This document shows positions 25,501 to 32,662 of a stretch of DNA of 64,000 bases, piece by piece. The DNA comes from Lumbricus rubellus (taxonomy: Eukaryota > Annelida > Clitellata > Crassiclitellata > Lumbricidae), in the NCBI GenBank assembly GCA_945859605.1, contig OX243824.1:27845640-27909639 (forward strand). Direction: 5' to 3'. Each line of letters begins with the position of its first letter. Position 1 is the first letter of the stretch. The notes under the pieces were generated by a model that saw only the letters and a list, made by a program, of their open reading frames with translations, made no database searches and had not been told where the DNA came from. The position numbers and the translations under genes are program-made.

Positions 25501-28500
25501 TGAGTATAATGCAAGTACATGTACGTCGGAGAATTCTGTGAGAATTCGCGACACGTCGATTCTTCGCGACACACTAACGACACACCATTTTTACGCGACA
25601 CACTGCCGGTCGATTCGCGACACCGCCACATTAGTGCGTAAACTTGCTTTCACGTGAAAGAATATATCTCTTTGCAGGACCAAACAGTGGCGACGACTAT
25701 CACCACCACTTTTTAAAGTGGTGGTGACTGTACACCACAATAGAAAGTTATCCTACTCCAATGCTCATTTGTGATGCGATCTGAAAAATCAGGCTGATGT
25801 CAAAATATCAAAAATGACATTTTGTTATTTTGATAGTTAAAAAATCATTAGAAAAATTACCATACTAAACTGTAAAATCAAGCCCTATTCTGATCAAATA
25901 TCTTGGTATTTGACATTCCATTTAGTCACTGTGAATAATGAATATAGCCTATTTATGTTGGTATTATTGATGAAACTTATAGGCTAATTGTCAAGCTTGT
26001 CGCGCTGTGTCAATTAGTTAGTGTCCTAGAAGTGTCCGTTTCCCAAGGCGATCACCCTAGTTTCGTTTGCTTACTCAAGCTGCCTCTAAATTCTGCTTAT
26101 TATCATGGCCCAAAAATAATTAGCATAATTTATGTGACCACCATAAGTTAGCCCAAAGTCTCAGCTTTAAGAGGATACCAAGTTCAATAGGAGTGAATGG
26201 CTAAGCTATATGACCGACGGCAATAATTTGAACATGCACTAAAAAGTCCGACTGTGACACTTTGGAAAGATACAACATGCAGAAAAAATGAATTAAAAAT
26301 ATTTCCAGACAGATTTTAGCTTTGATACTTGGCGAATAATTATACAATACAGTGTAATATACAAAACTGCAAAAAGTAACAATCGACCTCTGACCCCAGT
26401 TCACTAAAATCGACCATTATCTTAAAATGCTATCATGCAAAGTTAGCCTGTTTTTGGCAGATCATCACATTTATTTACTTACTTTATTACCTATAGGAGT
26501 TACATGGTCTGCGTATTCACGATGTGGTACATTTAACGTAACCAGCATTTTATATAAGGTGTAACAATGCACTCCGCCTTAGGCTACTCTTCGGAGGGCC
26601 TGAGCCCTCCGAAGAGTAGCCTGAACTGGTACACTGGAGGAAAAAGAAAGCGAGGAAGGCCAAGGAAGAACTGGCCAGAAACAATTAGAAGCGACCTAAG
26701 ATGCCTGGAGCTGACATGAGAGGAAGCGGAAGAACTGGCGATGGATAGAGACGAGTGGAGGAGATGCGTCGCCCGGTGTGCAGACATGCACAGGAAGGAC
26801 TAAGTCTAAGTAAGTAAGTAACAATGCAAGATTTAAAAATCTAGCGCATAGGTTATACCATAGAGATGTACGCTATATATATAAAATATATAGGCTAGAG
26901 AGAGTATGGCCTATCTCCTCTGCATGGAAATGTGAAGTCACCAACGACCTTATAATTATGTTAACGGAAATCACGCCAGTGACGTCACTCTGTGCAAACG
27001 ACCAATCACAGGCGATTTCTTATGCCGACCAATCACAGGCGATTATATATTTATATATATATATACGCTAAAGAGAGTATGACGTATAGGCAATCAGATT
27101 TGAATTCTCTAATATACGTCACTCCGATTTAATCGACGGTTGGTGTGAGAAATCACCTGTGATTGGTCGGCACACGAAATCGCCTGTGATTACACAGCGA
27201 CACCAATATGGCGGCGTGATATTCCCTCTAGTGTTATATTATTATAATAGATCTCTATGGGTTATACCAACCTGTAAACCAGCGTATGATCCAGGATGAG
27301 TTCTGCAACGATCCACGCATAGCTGAATAGTCATTTTGCTTGAATCGCGAAATAGTTCTGGAAAACCATTTCCCCTCGCGTCATTGAAACAGCCATAATG
27401 TGCCAATTCTGATGCTGAAACTTAAACGTTGGTACTCAGGTTAAAATTGGTCATTCTGATGATACCCTCTGGTATAGGTCTGAAAAACGCACATTGCAAC
27501 GATCAACGCTACATGTATATGATATGCCAGTTGCATAGACGACGCCTCAAGAACTGTCAAAGTCGATAAACTTTGCTATAAGAAATAATTCGTTAGTCCC
27601 ATACAATATACAGGGTGCGCAAAAACCCTAAGATTTTTGCCAATATCTTGGCCAAAAGTGAGGATTTATAAATGAAATTTTACAGTCTTAAAGTCAATTC
27701 ATATTTACACCAGATGGCCAGATTTTATGGAAATATTGCTAACAGAACAAACGTTATACCACTTTTAGTGGGGCCACCCAACGGTATTTGACGTTTCAGA
27801 AACCCGACGAAACAAAAATAACAAAAACCAATTTAATTATTATGGTGAATATCTTGGCCAGACGTAAGACTATCCACTTCATAAAATCACGTTTTTGTTA
27901 CAAACTAATCAGAGGTTGCTTACGAATTGCACTTACAAAAACTGTGGAACCGCGTTTTAATATGATCCAAAGAAAAATCCAAGAGCAAAGATCCCACTAA
28001 CTGGTAGGACTACAAGGCAAGGCCGTAGCTAGGGGGTGTTTTGGGTGTTTGAACACCCACCCCCAAATGGAAAATGTAAAAAATAATATAATGCATTTAC
28101 TAGCACATGATGTAAAAACCATCAAATAAAACCATGAAAACACCATCCGAAAAAGAAATTGTAAAAAAATAATAGAATATTTTTCACTAGCACATAATGA
28201 AAAAACATGAAATTAGGCGAAAGATACTAAGAAAGCAGTTTCCGATGACTTAAAAATGGTCTTCAGAAATTTCGACAACTAAAAAAGATGTCTTCAGAAA
28301 TTTTGACGACTAAACAAAGGTGTCTTCAGACATTTTTGCGACTAAAAAAGGTGTTTTCAGAAATTCTGACGACTAAAAAAAAGGTCGTCAGAAATTCTCC
28401 GCCGAAGAAACATCCCCCGAAATCAAATCCTGGCTACGGCCTTGCTACAAGGTCTTAGTAATTAGGTGACTAAATTCACTTCGAGGTGTAGAAATGACTA

Positions 28501-31500
28501 TAGATTGGAATCAGAAGACTAATTTAGAATTTTAGAATCATAAGAAATGGAAAAAAATTCGATATAATTATTTCCATTGATTAAAAATGTCAGCAGTTTA
28601 GCATTTTAATTTAGAAGGATTAATAAGTTTAAGAGCAAATTTGAAATAAATAGACATGTTTCCCTTTGACACTTTTTATATTTTTACGACATTTACATAT
28701 GACGATTGAATGGTGTGTCGCCGAATTTTATAGCTAGTTTAAGTGTGTCGCGGGACGAAAAAGGTTGAGAACCTCTGTGTTAAAGCATATAGGATGATAG
28801 GCCTACATCTTTTATGCTACGGTTTAAGAATAATTATTAAAGTGATTAATGGTCAGACAATTTTCTAAGCAGGGCATAGCCAGTGCACTGGTACAAGCAA
28901 ACAGTGCAGAAACGATTTCATGCCCCAAATAAATTCTTGGCAGAGAAACTTTCTGGCAATCTTGCGGCACGACATCGACCATGGCAAGGCAAAGGCTTTT
29001 TACCAGGGCATTTGTCCTGAGTTGCCCCGGTGTAGCGCCGCAGCTTAATACAAACTAGCATAAATTTCCGCTTTCCTCAGTGGTATACCGTTGCTCAAGT
29101 TCCATCCTACTAATGTGAGCAATGTGAGCTTCTCACCTCGGCTTCTGCCTCCCGGCATGGGCCGCCTTTCACTACGATCGGCTACCCCTGGAAACTTCCT
29201 TGCCACTTTTTCGCATACTATCACCATGCAGCGAGGAGTATTCCTGGCAGTTGGTCCAAATATCTGGAAAAGCCTATTTGTGGGTCTCTTCTCGCTTCCC
29301 CCATGACTCTGCAAGCTCTTTCGTCTTCTTAAGGCTTTTCTTTTTGACCTGGCCTGGGTTGGGAGCGCCTCTGAGTAGTATTCTTTATTTGGGCGCTATA
29401 CAAATTTATGCGATTGACTGCTATAATTCGTGAAAACAGAGTGTACACTGAGCCCCAGCGTAGACTTCACAGTAATTATAATGACGCCATTTCATAATGC
29501 GATGCATGACACTTGAGTTCCGATATGATGATGTACTACATATAAGTGTTTAAATAAGCAATAAAACTCATAGCTCTTACTAGCATTTCTGACTGATTTC
29601 AAGAAGATCAATCTGCCTGTTAATGGAAACTCCGATAAGGACCCACACACATGTGCAAAAGTTGTTTACGGTAAAATCAGTAGTTTCAAATAATTTTGCA
29701 ATAGGCTATTTCATAGATTTAAACTCATTTCTGCTATTTCAATATTATTAATAAATGATGAAAAAATATTCCTATTGCAAGTGTGGGAGGCCCCCTGAAG
29801 TGTGGGGGCCCCTGTTCGGCCGAACATGTTGAACATGCCTTAATCCGGCCCTGTGTCGAAGAGCTATTTAAATGGTTGAATGAATAAAATACTGAATTAT
29901 ATTAATTGCGCCGCGCATATTCAATAAAATTTTTATTTATTAGGCTACAATTGATGTGATTCATAAATGTCTATGCCTCGATGTAGGTCTATTTTGTCCG
30001 TTCATAGAAATTAATCATTATAGACCTATAGAATGAATTTTTTTGGTTTAATCATTCCAGAGAAATGTATCAGGCGTGATTGAAATCGAGTTACATTCGG
30101 TTAAATTCCAAATAATGCAGTCGATCATGTCGCATTCTGACTTTAAAAATTAGAATTTTGTTTTATTTTAAAAACTTCTGTGATGCGATTTCCTACTTGT
30201 CTTTGGTAGGACTATGAAATGCCTGAAACTAGGGTGTAGGCTAAGTCTCCCGTGTTCACTGTTCAAGGTTTGCTTAAGTTTAGACAAGCTGTAGCAATAC
30301 AGTAGCATTACACAACGGTTATCAATAAGCTGCAATTCATTCATTCATTCTTGCCGAAAATTTGAATAGCGCATATCAAAGATATTTATTCAGAGGTTCT
30401 GGCTTACAATAACAGGATGTCAAGCGTTATTTAAACAAAATATAAGTACATCAATTGCCCGGAAATCTGGATTTAAGTGAATGTAATAATTAGGCCTACC
30501 TGCAGTTCCATTGCACAGAGTTCCGTTCCATCCAGTCGCACAGATTCCATTTAGACAAGATCCGTTGGATAAAATACATGGTCTATCATTTAAGCAATGA
30601 CATTCTTTGTCGCACGAAGTTCCGTACCGACCATATGGACACACTAAGACAGTACAAAATAATTGTTTTGAATTAGGATAGCCTAAAAGGCTGCAAATCA
30701 TCTTGCGCAACAACAGCCATCAGAAGTTAGACGCATAGCGTACTATGCCTTTTGCAGATTATCTTATAAGCCTACTTATGCAAAAAAAACTCATTAAAAT
30801 GGTGATATGAGTCCTTATAGAAGAATACAGAATGTGCTATGCAATAAAACTTCTTAGAATTTCTCTGTTAATTAGTCTTGTTCGAAAAAATCGACCTCAA
30901 AGTGAATAATCGTGCTTTCATGTTCATAATGCAATTCGGGGTTGGTACTCAGTAATTTTCTGATTCGATAACAATGATGACAATTTGTTTTACCTGAATA
31001 AATGGAATTTTGTAGATTCCCACCACAATAATACGAAGCATCTCCTTGACAGTTAACTTTGCATTCGTGACTTAAGCCATAAGTTCCGTAACTGTCTCCA
31101 CAGAAACACTTATGCCCGTTCTAAAACAAGAAATTCGTGTAGCCCTGAATTATAATTATCTCCTCTATTCAGTTTGCATGTTTGTTTGCAATGAAATGAA
31201 GTATGTAATCTACGAGAACGGATTCCCACCCCTAGTATAAACGGTGTCCACGGTACATTGGCCTATTTTTAAAAATCTGAGATACAAGAACAACATTTCT
31301 GAGAGACAAATTTGGACAGTAACTCATATTTTGCAACATTACCTGAGCTCCTGCATATGTTTTGCTCTTGCTCCTGCAGAGTTCTATGCACAAAGAAATT
31401 GTCATCGATTCAAAGTCTTCTCCGCCTTCGAGATCTGGAACTGTCACTTCATCTTGATAGCATCCGATGTATTGCTCGTCTAGAACGCCTACAATTTAAA

Positions 31501-32584
31501 TCCAATGACATGTAACCACATGATCAATAATAATTATTATTATTACCATTATTTTTTCCATTTTAATTAAAAAATTATTATATTTGTTGCTATTATTATT
31601 ATCATTATTACTATTATCATTATTGTTGTTATTAGGCCTAATTATCAGAATCATTAGCGCCGGGTTTTCAGCACGACTCAAGAAGCTCAGTTCTTAGACG
31701 ATATGCATTGACACAACATGACGACATTGACCAGTTTGAGCAAGTGTTTTTGCTTGAAATTTTATTTCCTAGTGCAGAGTACATCGTGCAATCATTTCGG
31801 CATAATAAATGCTGCATACTTTATTCATAATCCATCCCACTGTCAAACTAAATCGAAAGTTAAAGATCGACTTAATATATGTTGACGGACGCGCGCATAC
31901 ATTTCGGCGAGATGCCTAATACCAGGGTAGGATACATATTATTGGGCCTGTTTGGTCATTGATATTGTTGCTATTATTTTCTAACCGAGGTATCTATCAC
32001 ATGTCAGATGTTCATGGCTAACCCTTTGAACGAACAAAACAACGAAAGTCTGTACCGGGTAGGCCTGCCACATAAATTCAACGTTGAAAATAGGCCAAAA
32101 ATCAATTCAAAAAAATATAAGGCCCTACGTTTAACTCTGAGCAATGTGCAGAAAATCAAGTTACAGAATCTGAGACTTGAAGTTTCTCAATTTCCAGTTG
32201 AAGATCGAGGGTTAATTTGTAATTTTTGTGATGTAAGCGTGTGTGTACAAACCTTGTTTTCTTTATTGCTCTACCCATTGACATTGCATAGGCTACGTGA
32301 TGTTTCGTGCCATATACTGTAGTAGGCAGTCCTAATTGTTTCAGTAAAATTTAGTGCGATTTACACATTAAGACCACAATTTTTCTAAATAAACTAAAGA
32401 CCTTTTAAATTTTTGATTGCGTTGTATTTCATCGTATTTTATCGTTTAAAGTGGGCTACAATATGACCCAAGATTATATGCTTAACCGTTGAGAAAATAA
32501 TAGCTATTTACCTGCAGCACAGTAGAACTGATGTACGACATGGACGAAAAGAACTGCAGTAAATCTAATTCTATTTGCACCCAT
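933..32584 (-). CDS. WSC/EGF mosaic single-pass membrane receptor-like protein (12 exons, 3' end outside the window)
   Basis: Exons in coding order are 32584-32512, 31488-31343, 31120-30994, 30643-30500, 27414-27272, 23009-22859, 17415-17278, 16312-16172, 12281-12144, 6822-6691, 3667-3527 and 1038-933. All have AG acceptors and GT donors, and the phases agree throughout: the WSC halves join in phase 0, all other junctions are phase 1, and the last exon leaves two bases. The visible 526 residues give: signal peptide 1-24; WSC 1 (about 28-115); laminin/MEGF-type EGF (116-163); WSC 2 (about 167-260); laminin/MEGF-type EGF (262-307); EGF (308-354); three calcium-binding EGFs (355-400, 401-444, 445-491); transmembrane helix (about 501-525). 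WSC domains are carbohydrate-binding in fungal stress sensors and polycystin-1, and cbEGFs give rigid calcium-dependent stalks. The protein is therefore inferred to be a cell-surface glycan or matrix receptor. The cytoplasmic part is not visible, and extra phase 1-1 exons hidden in introns or in the N gap cannot be excluded. Confidence 0.88.
3063..3452 (+). mobile_element. LINE C-terminal fragment (family 1) in a receptor intron
   Basis: The plus strand encodes the C-terminal part of a non-LTR retrotransposon polyprotein: ALIWSVTLYGAETWTMRKED, later NWIGHVMRGNSL and [13 protein letters not shown]. One in-frame stop (ATATGA near 3178) shows decay. The 3' end reaches the family's AAGAAG-type tail but lacks about 80 bp that the sister copy at 41303..41522 retains, so it is internally deleted. 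It is antisense to the receptor gene. Confidence 0.8.
3527..3667 (-). CDS. receptor exon 11: calcium-binding EGF 3
   Basis: Acceptor ctgtag, donor GTAATATG, phase 1 to 1, 141 bases. It begins with the calcium-binding signature DIDEC and has six cysteines, with CTNTLGSYTCSCFEGF holding the Asn/aromatic positions used for Asn hydroxylation and calcium packing in cbEGFs. It is the last extracellular module before the membrane helix. Confidence 0.9.
4003..5042. mobile_element. non-autonomous hAT element, 1040 bp
   Basis: The left end is CAGGCCCGGCCATAGGG and the right end, read inward, is CAGGCCCGGCCTTTGGG. The element is flanked by the perfect 8-bp duplication catcaaga (3995-4002 and 5043-5050). 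No long open frame is present, so it must have been moved by a transposase encoded elsewhere. It lies in the receptor intron between exons 10 and 11. Confidence 0.9.
5183..6540. mobile_element. non-autonomous hAT element, 1358 bp, copy A
   Basis: The ends are CAGGCCCGCCGAGAGGG and, read inward from the right, CAGGCCCGCCGACAGAAA. The flanking 8-bp duplication gtaggcct is perfect (5175-5182, 6541-6548). The whole element is nearly identical, in opposite orientation, to 24011..25371. G/C-tract ends surround an AT-rich core with no coding capacity. Confidence 0.93.
6691..6822 (-). CDS. receptor exon 10: calcium-binding EGF 2
   Basis: Acceptor attatag, donor GTTTGCAC, phase 1 to 1, 132 bases. It starts DIEEC and ends in the same CRTGFQNNG pattern as exon 9. 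The nucleotide match around ttggagaatgcatcaat suggests exons 9 and 10 arose by a fairly recent exon duplication. Confidence 0.9.
7634..8612. mobile_element. foldback element of 15-bp G/C-tract repeats, nested in a hAT element
   Basis: The left arm (about 7640-7805) is an array of the unit ggacaattacccccc and its close variants. The right arm (about 8438-8600) is the same unit inverted (ggggggtaattgtcc). A loop of about 630 bp lies between them. The phrase cccccagcggg sits just outside both arms (7624 and about 8612), consistent with a 9-11 bp target duplication as seen for foldback/MULE-type elements. That class is inference. Confidence 0.7.
9606..9775 (+). mobile_element. LINE C-terminal fragment (family 2)
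   Basis: The plus strand reads RGRQRKTWMDNIREDLEERN, then GWRRHVKASSS, the usual last residues of a non-LTR retrotransposon reverse-transcriptase ORF, ending in a gatgatgatga tail. The related 3' end at 23100..23340 has the same FVKASSS ending. Confidence 0.7.
10357..12143. other. intron sequence, nothing recognised
   Basis: AT-rich intron between exons 9 and 10 of the receptor gene. I saw no further splice-flanked EGF exon and no complete element. Confidence 0.4.
12144..12281 (-). CDS. receptor exon 9: calcium-binding EGF 1
   Basis: Acceptor atcatag, donor GTTTGTAA, phase 1 to 1, 138 bases. It starts DIDEC, with CINVGGSYNCSCKTGF carrying the cbEGF hydroxylation pattern, and six cysteines. 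It is closely similar to exon 10. Confidence 0.9.
12642..12795. repeat. 154-bp direct repeat, left copy
   Basis: Read by eye, this is identical base for base to 14560..14713, in the same orientation. It ends in TTAA, followed directly by CCCTATGACG. Confidence 0.9.
12796..14559. mobile_element. possible piggyBac-like element between 154-bp direct repeats
   Basis: The left boundary is TTAA followed by CCCTATGACG, the arrangement of piggyBac elements (TTAA target, CCC terminus). An inner inverted repeat, atttagcacacctggggtcc at 12826-12845, recurs reversed at 14369-14388. Both copies sit beside a ggggtcc..ggacccc palindrome, and a third partial ctggggtccgatgga is at 14546. The expected right terminus GGG-TTAA is missing; the second 154-bp repeat begins there instead. 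The class call is tentative. Confidence 0.4.
13447..14170. repeat. degenerate TATG/CATA tetranucleotide array with inverted halves
   Basis: The left half (13447-13920) reads mostly tgta/tatg units and the right half (13925-14180) mostly cata/taca units, so the array can fold back on itself. Long open frames here (Met-Tyr-Val-Cys, Tyr-Ile-His-Thr) are by-products of the repeat. Confidence 0.9.
14560..14713. repeat. 154-bp direct repeat, right copy
   Basis: Identical to 12642..12795. Downstream, gatagagagg continues what looks like the original flank, so the intervening 1.76 kb appears inserted next to a duplicated segment. Confidence 0.9.
14714..15777. other. intron sequence, nothing recognised
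   Basis: Contains short coding-like stretches with frequent stops in all frames. I could not place them in a family. Confidence 0.35.
15778..16080 (+). mobile_element. tRNA-derived SINE, family A, copy 1
   Basis: Homologous along its length to the minus-strand copy at 49622..49917: shared ggtaacgaccttgggcaa, then tcaccaagcagcataatttg and agctgggaagtaaacagcaa. The tRNA-like head is interrupted between the A-box and B-box regions by about 38 bp (ggttagcacaaggaagctct onward). That piece also stands alone just upstream at 15714, so the head of this copy is rearranged. Confidence 0.75.
16172..16312 (-). CDS. receptor exon 8: EGF module
   Basis: Acceptor gtaatag, donor GTGAGTT, phase 1 to 1, 141 bases. 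Six cysteines in EGF spacing (DCTVNNGDCTENETC, then CRCKEGYTRN, ending EDC) without the DIDEC calcium signature. It links the laminin/MEGF-type EGF 2 to the cbEGF stalk. Confidence 0.85.
16313..17277. other. intron with unclassified repeat-like DNA
   Basis: 16528..16725 is open on the plus strand (QKEEGLPDGWRYAGIKRRRR) and 16740-17030 has repeated phrases such as gagcagacatgcacaggccgg and gagcagacctgctgaccgga. This looks like the tail of a retroelement, ending in gatgatgatgacgatga, but I cannot name the family. Confidence 0.35.
17278..17415 (-). CDS. receptor exon 7: laminin/MEGF-type EGF 2
   Basis: Acceptor caatag, donor GTAAACAA, phase 1 to 1, 138 bases. It encodes an eight-cysteine EGF with the Gly-Trp-x-Gly pattern (CQDGYYGELC, CADGWTGTSCN) found in laminin-type and MEGF/PEAR proteins. 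It pairs with exon 4, so WSC plus EGF is a duplicated unit. Confidence 0.9.
17820..18420. repeat. dispersed repeat, copy 1
   Basis: Aligns by eye with 25771..26440 in the same orientation: gtgatgcgatc, gatcaccctagttt, aattagcataattta, agtctcagctt, aagtccga. It is more weakly related to the core of the hAT element at 58143..59950 (tttgcataatttatg, caataggggtg). The copies are diverged; no ends were identified. Confidence 0.6.
18655..18835. repeat. agtctcc-type foldback-like repeat, copy 1
   Basis: Starts gtgtcgcgtgacagagtc and consists of short palindromic units (ctataataaag-type and cccccgg tracts with ttatttcg). It matches 20470-20640 closely, including gatctgttctagaataaatt. Confidence 0.65.
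19490..19952. mobile_element. non-autonomous hAT element, 463 bp
   Basis: The left end is CAGGGCCGGATTTACATG and the right end, read inward, is CAGGGCCGGATTTGAGC. The perfect 8-bp duplication tttgcagc lies at 19482-19489 and 19953-19960. It is in the receptor intron between exons 6 and 7. Confidence 0.93.
20361..20450. repeat. terminal fragment related to the hAT element at 58143
   Basis: ggggcccttgttgcgcggga and cctcgcgtgc match, in reverse complement, the left end of 58143..59950 (cctaggcacgcgaggc, ccccgcgcaacagggggg). No partner end or target duplication was found, so it is a truncated relic. Confidence 0.5.
20464..20862. mobile_element. agtctcc-type foldback-like element, copy 2
   Basis: The left arm (20470-20640) alternates agtctccccccggagacttt-like palindromes with ttatttcg. 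The right arm (20800-20860) carries ggggggagactttatttcg units and ends in gtgacaggcgc, which mirrors the gcgccggtgtcgcgtgacag start. About 150 bp of AT-rich DNA separates the arms. A decayed third copy may lie at 35230-35330. Confidence 0.55.
21077..21276. other. assembly gap (200 N)
   Basis: Unsequenced run of exactly 200 N. It abuts a C-rich repeat that probably blocked assembly, so the true length is unknown. It lies in the receptor intron between exons 6 and 7. Confidence 0.99.
21277..21605. repeat. (CCCCCT)n C-rich microsatellite
   Basis: Mostly six-base ccccct units decaying rightward into ctccct/cctcctt. Extreme strand asymmetry (almost no G on the plus strand). Open frames here are Pro/Leu or Gly/Arg/Glu artefacts. 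Confidence 0.95.
22440..22499. repeat. (TG)30 microsatellite
   Basis: Uninterrupted tg dinucleotide run of about 60 bp. Confidence 0.97.
22656..22722. repeat. (GAAT)n microsatellite
   Basis: About 16 perfect gaat units. The sequence just upstream, aagaggcgctatataag, resembles the 3' tails of the SINE and LINE copies in this window, so this is probably the tail of a retroposed element on the plus strand. Confidence 0.9.
22859..23009 (-). CDS. receptor exon 6: second half of WSC domain 2
   Basis: Acceptor atttcag, donor GTACGTG, phase 0 to 1, 151 bases. It encodes HGYVCLCGNSSYSATG and a Cys-rich stretch ending DQCGGSGANDVYS, the conserved CxCG and CGG parts of a WSC domain. Two extra cysteines (CATPTCSC) make this half longer than that of WSC 1. 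Confidence 0.87.
23100..23340 (+). mobile_element. LINE C-terminal fragment, degenerate (family 2)
   Basis: Phrases LRWFGHVRV and later WRNFVKASSS are recognisable on the plus strand, separated by frame changes and a (gta)n interruption. It ends like 9606..9775. Confidence 0.6.
23759..24002 (-). mobile_element. tRNA-derived SINE, family B, copy 1
   Basis: Similar throughout to 45868..46078 (atgattagtgtcgccattta, cgtggacagaccgtg, tctctttcacagagt, gacgcgcggcc, taccgatgtagccaag). Its B-box is decayed (ggttcg replaced by ggcttc on the coding strand). A hAT element (24011..25371) was later inserted at its edge. Confidence 0.7.
24011..25371. mobile_element. non-autonomous hAT element, 1361 bp, copy B (inverted relative to copy A)
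   Basis: Ends are as in copy A and flanked by a different perfect 8-bp duplication, aatgtggg (24003-24010, 25372-25379), which shows an independent insertion. The near-identity to 5183..6540 suggests recent mobility. Confidence 0.93.
25771..26440. repeat. dispersed repeat, copy 2
   Basis: Diverged direct copy of 17820..18420; see that entry. Confidence 0.6.
26620..26820 (+). mobile_element. LINE C-terminal fragment (family 3)
   Basis: The plus strand reads KRKRGRPRKNWPETIRSDLR, a stop, then EEAEELAMDRDEWRRCVARC, the typical end of a non-LTR retrotransposon ORF. It finishes in a (taag)n tail. Just upstream, tcttcggagggc/gccctccgaaga forms a perfect 12-bp inverted repeat. Confidence 0.75.
26859..27259. 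mobile_element. 401-bp MITE with 8-bp duplication, next to a splice donor
   Basis: Ends are CATAGAGAT and, read inward, CATAGAGATCTATTA. The perfect 8-bp duplication ggttatac is at 26851-26858 and 27260-27267. The inside is repeat-rich (ccaatcacaggcgat three to four times in both orientations). The right duplication ends only 4 bases before the exon 5 donor at 27270-27271. Confidence 0.88.
27272..27414 (-). CDS. receptor exon 5: first half of WSC domain 2
   Basis: Acceptor gtttcag, donor GTTGGTAT, phase 1 to 0, 143 bases. It encodes HYGCFNDARGNGFPELF followed by MTIQLCVDRC and SYAGLQ, the canonical WSC N-half (YxGC, MT..xC, YAG). The intron interrupts WSC 2 at the same YAGxQ position and phase as in WSC 1. 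The donor GTTGGT is weak against GTRAGT. Confidence 0.9.
27604..27800. repeat. mariner-like terminal repeat, copy 1
   Basis: Starts tacagggtgcgcaaaaaccc and runs through gccaatatcttggcc, attttacagtctta and ccacttttagtggggccacc. The same order appears inverted at 35975..36215. The TA-CAGGGTG start recalls Tc1/mariner ends. The opposite end was not found. Confidence 0.55.
28018..28444. mobile_element. non-autonomous hAT element, 427 bp
   Basis: The left end is CAAGGCCGTAGCTAGGGGG and the right end, read inward, is CAAGGCCGTAGCCAGGA. The perfect 8-bp duplication ctacaagg flanks it (28010-28017, 28445-28452). The interior holds four tandem units of about 40 bp around gtcttcagaaattttgacga. Confidence 0.92.
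29045..29425 (+). mobile_element. CR1/L2-like LINE 3'-terminal fragment
   Basis: The end reads PLSSILYLGAIQI with the typical tail gggcgctatacaaattta. The body is frame-shifted. The same PLSS ending occurs in the element at 56200..57000. Confidence 0.6.
30500..30643 (-). CDS. receptor exon 4: laminin/MEGF-type EGF 1
   Basis: Acceptor tcttag, donor GTAGGCC, phase 1 to 1, 144 bases. Eight cysteines; VCPYGRYGTSCDKECHC and CATGWNGTLCNG match the pattern of exon 7. Three Asn-x-Ser/Thr sites are visible. Confidence 0.9.
30994..31120 (-). CDS. receptor exon 3: second half of WSC domain 1
   Basis: Acceptor gttttag, donor GTAAAAC, phase 0 to 1, 127 bases. It encodes NGHKCFCGDSYGTYG, then CQGDASYYCGGNLQNSIYS. 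CxCGDSYG and CGG...xxYS are WSC signatures. Confidence 0.92.
31343..31488 (-). CDS. receptor exon 2: first half of WSC domain 1
   Basis: Acceptor attgtag, donor GTAATGT, phase 1 to 0, 146 bases. It encodes YIGCYQDEVTVPDLEGG, then MTISLCIELCRSK and TYAGAQ, the N-half of WSC. It follows the signal-peptide exon with the split glycine codon correctly restored. Confidence 0.92.
32512..32584 (-). CDS. receptor exon 1: start codon and signal peptide
   Basis: The ATG at 32584 is preceded by caatcagga, with an A at -3. The 24 residues have two Arg, then a hydrophobic core (FTAVLFVHVV) and small residues before the likely cleavage (YCAA), a standard secretory signal. The donor is GTAAATAG in phase 1. 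This start fits because the reading frame then continues correctly into the WSC exon. Confidence 0.85.
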
Positions 32585-32647
32585 TCCTGATTGCACCTAA
32601 GAAATACTACATAAAACGTTACTGCGAAGTGCAGTATTAAGACGTCT

Positions 32648-32662
32648 ACAAGGTGTATATAA
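32648..32662. promoter_or_regulatory. possible TATA element upstream of the receptor gene
   Basis: gtgtatataagg lies about 70 bp upstream of the receptor ATG. The best TATA match (tatataag) points to the plus strand, away from the gene, so its role is uncertain. Confidence 0.2.

Noticed and set aside
29790..29853. hAT right end taatccggccctg followed by tgtcgaag
   Set aside because: No matching left end or duplication upstream; at most a truncated relic.
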